Positions 12,067 through 13,103 of a stretch of 13,103 nucleotides of DNA are shown here, piece after piece. Where the stretch lies: NCBI GenBank assembly GCA_034434335.1, contig DAOTZS010000237.1:1-13103 (forward strand), written 5' to 3'. Under the pieces are notes generated by a model. It had not been told where the DNA came from. It saw nothing but the letters and a program-made list of their open reading frames with translations, and ran no database searches. Both the position numbers and the translations under genes were made by a program. The first letter of the stretch is position 1; every line of letters starts with the position of its first letter. The DNA is from DAOTZS01 sp034434335 (GTDB taxonomy: Bacteria; Chloroflexota; Anaerolineae; CG2-30-64-16).

Positions 12067-13103
12067 ATGAAACAGCGCATCATTATCTGTGCTCTGGCCA
12101 CCATCCTGGTGGCAGCAACCGCCGGCCTCCCGCTGGCAGCCCAGGCAGGTGCCATGACGGAGGCCCCCTTCGACATCAGGTTCTCGGGGGTAATCACTGC
12201 TGTGCCAGCCGCTCCAGGGGAGCCCTGGCAAATCGGCGGCCAGACCGTCATCACCAACAGCGGCACGCGCATCGTGTTAACTACCGGCCGGGCCGCGGTG
12301 GGCATGTGGGCCGAGGTCACCGCCCGACGCCAGGCCGACGACACTCTGCTGGCCCTACAGATCACGGTCGTGCCCCCCGAGGTCCGGCTGAAAGGGCCAG
12401 TCGAAAGCAAACCCGAGGACAACATCGGAGACTGGACTATCGCCGGCCAGACGATCCGCGTCACCCAAGAGACCAGGATCAGCGAACGGGGAGGCCCGGT
12501 GGATGTGGGCTGCTGGGTGGAGGTGAACGCGCTCGAAGAGGAGGACGGCACACTAACAGCTCTGCGCATACGGGGCATCGAAGCCCAGCAGGCCGTTGAG
12601 GTATTCGGGGCTATTCAGGCCTTTTCTGAGACAGCCTGGACCCTGAGCACTATCCCCCTGGCCGTGAATGAGCAAACCCACGTGGTGAGCGAGCCCCAGG
12701 TTGGGCTGCTGGCCCATGCCCTGGCGGAACTCCAGGATGATGACACCTTGCTGGCCCTGGCCTTGCAGGTGGCCTGGCAGGAACCTGGCCGGCCCCGCCA
12801 GCCGGTTCAGTTCACAGGCACGGTGGAAAGCCTGCCCTCTGATGGCTTAAACGGCAACTGGGTGGTCAGCGGGCGGCAGGTTGAGGTGACCCCTGCCACC
12901 ATCATCATCCAGGTGAAGGGCCTGGCCGAGGTGGGCGCGCAGGTGCATGTGATAGGGTGGGCCCTGGCAGAGCGCATCGTGGCCATGCAGATCACCGTAT
13001 TACGCAGTCCCTCGGGAAGCGGCCGCCCCTTTTACCTGAGAGGGCTCATCGAGGGACTGCCGGAGAACGGGCTGTTTGGCACCTGGGTAATCAGCGGGCA
13101 GCA
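12067..13103 (+). CDS. Secreted protein with tandem DUF5666 domains, 3' end outside the window
   Basis: The frame is open from ATG 12067 to the window end (345 codons), with AAGGAGG 6 nt upstream. Residues 1-28 are a signal peptide (IIICALATILVAATAG, then AAQAG). The remainder is a tandem array of domains of about 70 residues beginning near 38, 106, 178, 247 and 322. Each starts with a strand F-x-G-x-(V/I)-E-like segment, then (D/N/T)W-x-(I/V)-x-G-x-x-(V/I)-x-(V/I), then VG-x-x-V-x-V and a closing A-x-x-I strand, the DUF5666 beta-barrel pattern. The third unit is the most divergent, lacking the WxIxG glycine. The function of DUF5666 is unknown; in this setting it is a likely exported output or sensory partner of the sigma/DUF5667 pair. 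More domains probably follow beyond 13103. Confidence 0.82.
   Translation, partial: MKQRIIICALATILVAATAGLPLAAQAGAMTEAPFDIRFSGVITAVPAAPGEPWQIGGQTVITNSGTRIVLTTGRAAVGMWAEVTARRQADDTLLALQITVVPPEVRLKGPVESKPEDNIGDWTIAGQTIRVTQETRISERGGPVDVGCWVEVNALEEEDGTLTALRIRGIEAQQAVEVFGAIQAFSETAWTLSTIPLAVNEQTHVVSEPQVGLLAHALAELQDDDTLLALALQVAWQEPGRPRQPVQFTGTVESLPSDGLNGNWVVSGRQVEVTPATIIIQVKGLAEVGAQVHVIGWALAERIVAMQITVLRSPSGSGRPFYLRGLIEGLPENGLFGTWVISGQ

Noticed and set aside
1..13103. tRNA, rRNA, riboswitch or transposase genes
   Set aside because: I saw no cloverleaf tRNA, rRNA-like stretch, known riboswitch core or transposase-like protein in any frame.

Overview
The window is GC-rich DNA, most likely from a member of the Chloroflexota (Anaerolineae/Caldilineae-like). 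This rests on family content and style: an ECF sigma factor paired with a DUF5667-type membrane protein, tandem DUF5666 domains, secreted proteins with Thr/Pro stalks, and a C-terminal LYLPHI-type tail. No ribosomal or other phylogenetic marker is present, so the assignment is an inference.

Layout. (1) Positions 1-116 hold the C-terminus of a GNAT acetyltransferase. (2) 182-418 is a GC-rich foldback repeat. (3) 432-4782 is a tightly overlapping plus-strand operon for recycling cell-wall amino sugars: an AmiE-like serine hydrolase, AnmK, MurQ and an N-acetylhexosamine kinase of the BadF/BadG family. A symmetrical hairpin follows it. (4) 4820-4896 carries two more hairpins, and 4919-5746 encodes a NagD-like HAD-IIA phosphatase. 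(5) 5785-6069 is a second, complete copy of the foldback repeat. It has 20-bp terminal inverted repeats, which makes it look like a MITE. (6) 6200-8945 is a minus-strand, translationally coupled operon transcribed in the order DUF2807 beta-helix protein, aldo/keto reductase, zinc-type alcohol dehydrogenase. It has an extended -10 promoter and a clear intrinsic terminator. (7) From 9120 rightward a divergent operon encodes an ECF sigma factor, a DUF5667-like membrane protein (probable anti-sigma factor) with a 34-residue-period exported repeat, a secreted jelly-roll/MAM-like protein, and a secreted tandem-DUF5666 protein that runs off the window.

How it fits together. The first operon would strip peptide from muropeptides (AmiE-like), convert anhydro-MurNAc to MurNAc-6-P (AnmK), remove lactate to give GlcNAc-6-P (MurQ) and phosphorylate free GlcNAc or MurNAc (kinase). 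The second half reads as an envelope-linked regulatory locus: sigma factor and membrane partner, two exported products, and a divergent operon that starts with a surface-type beta-helix protein but lacks a visible export signal. The 174-bp divergent intergenic region holds two promoters and two perfect palindromes. It is the best candidate for a shared control region.

The two least ordinary items are the cloverleaf-like MITE, whose left-truncated copy abuts and distorts the 5' end of the amiE-like gene, and the ECF/DUF5667/DUF5666/DUF2807 locus.
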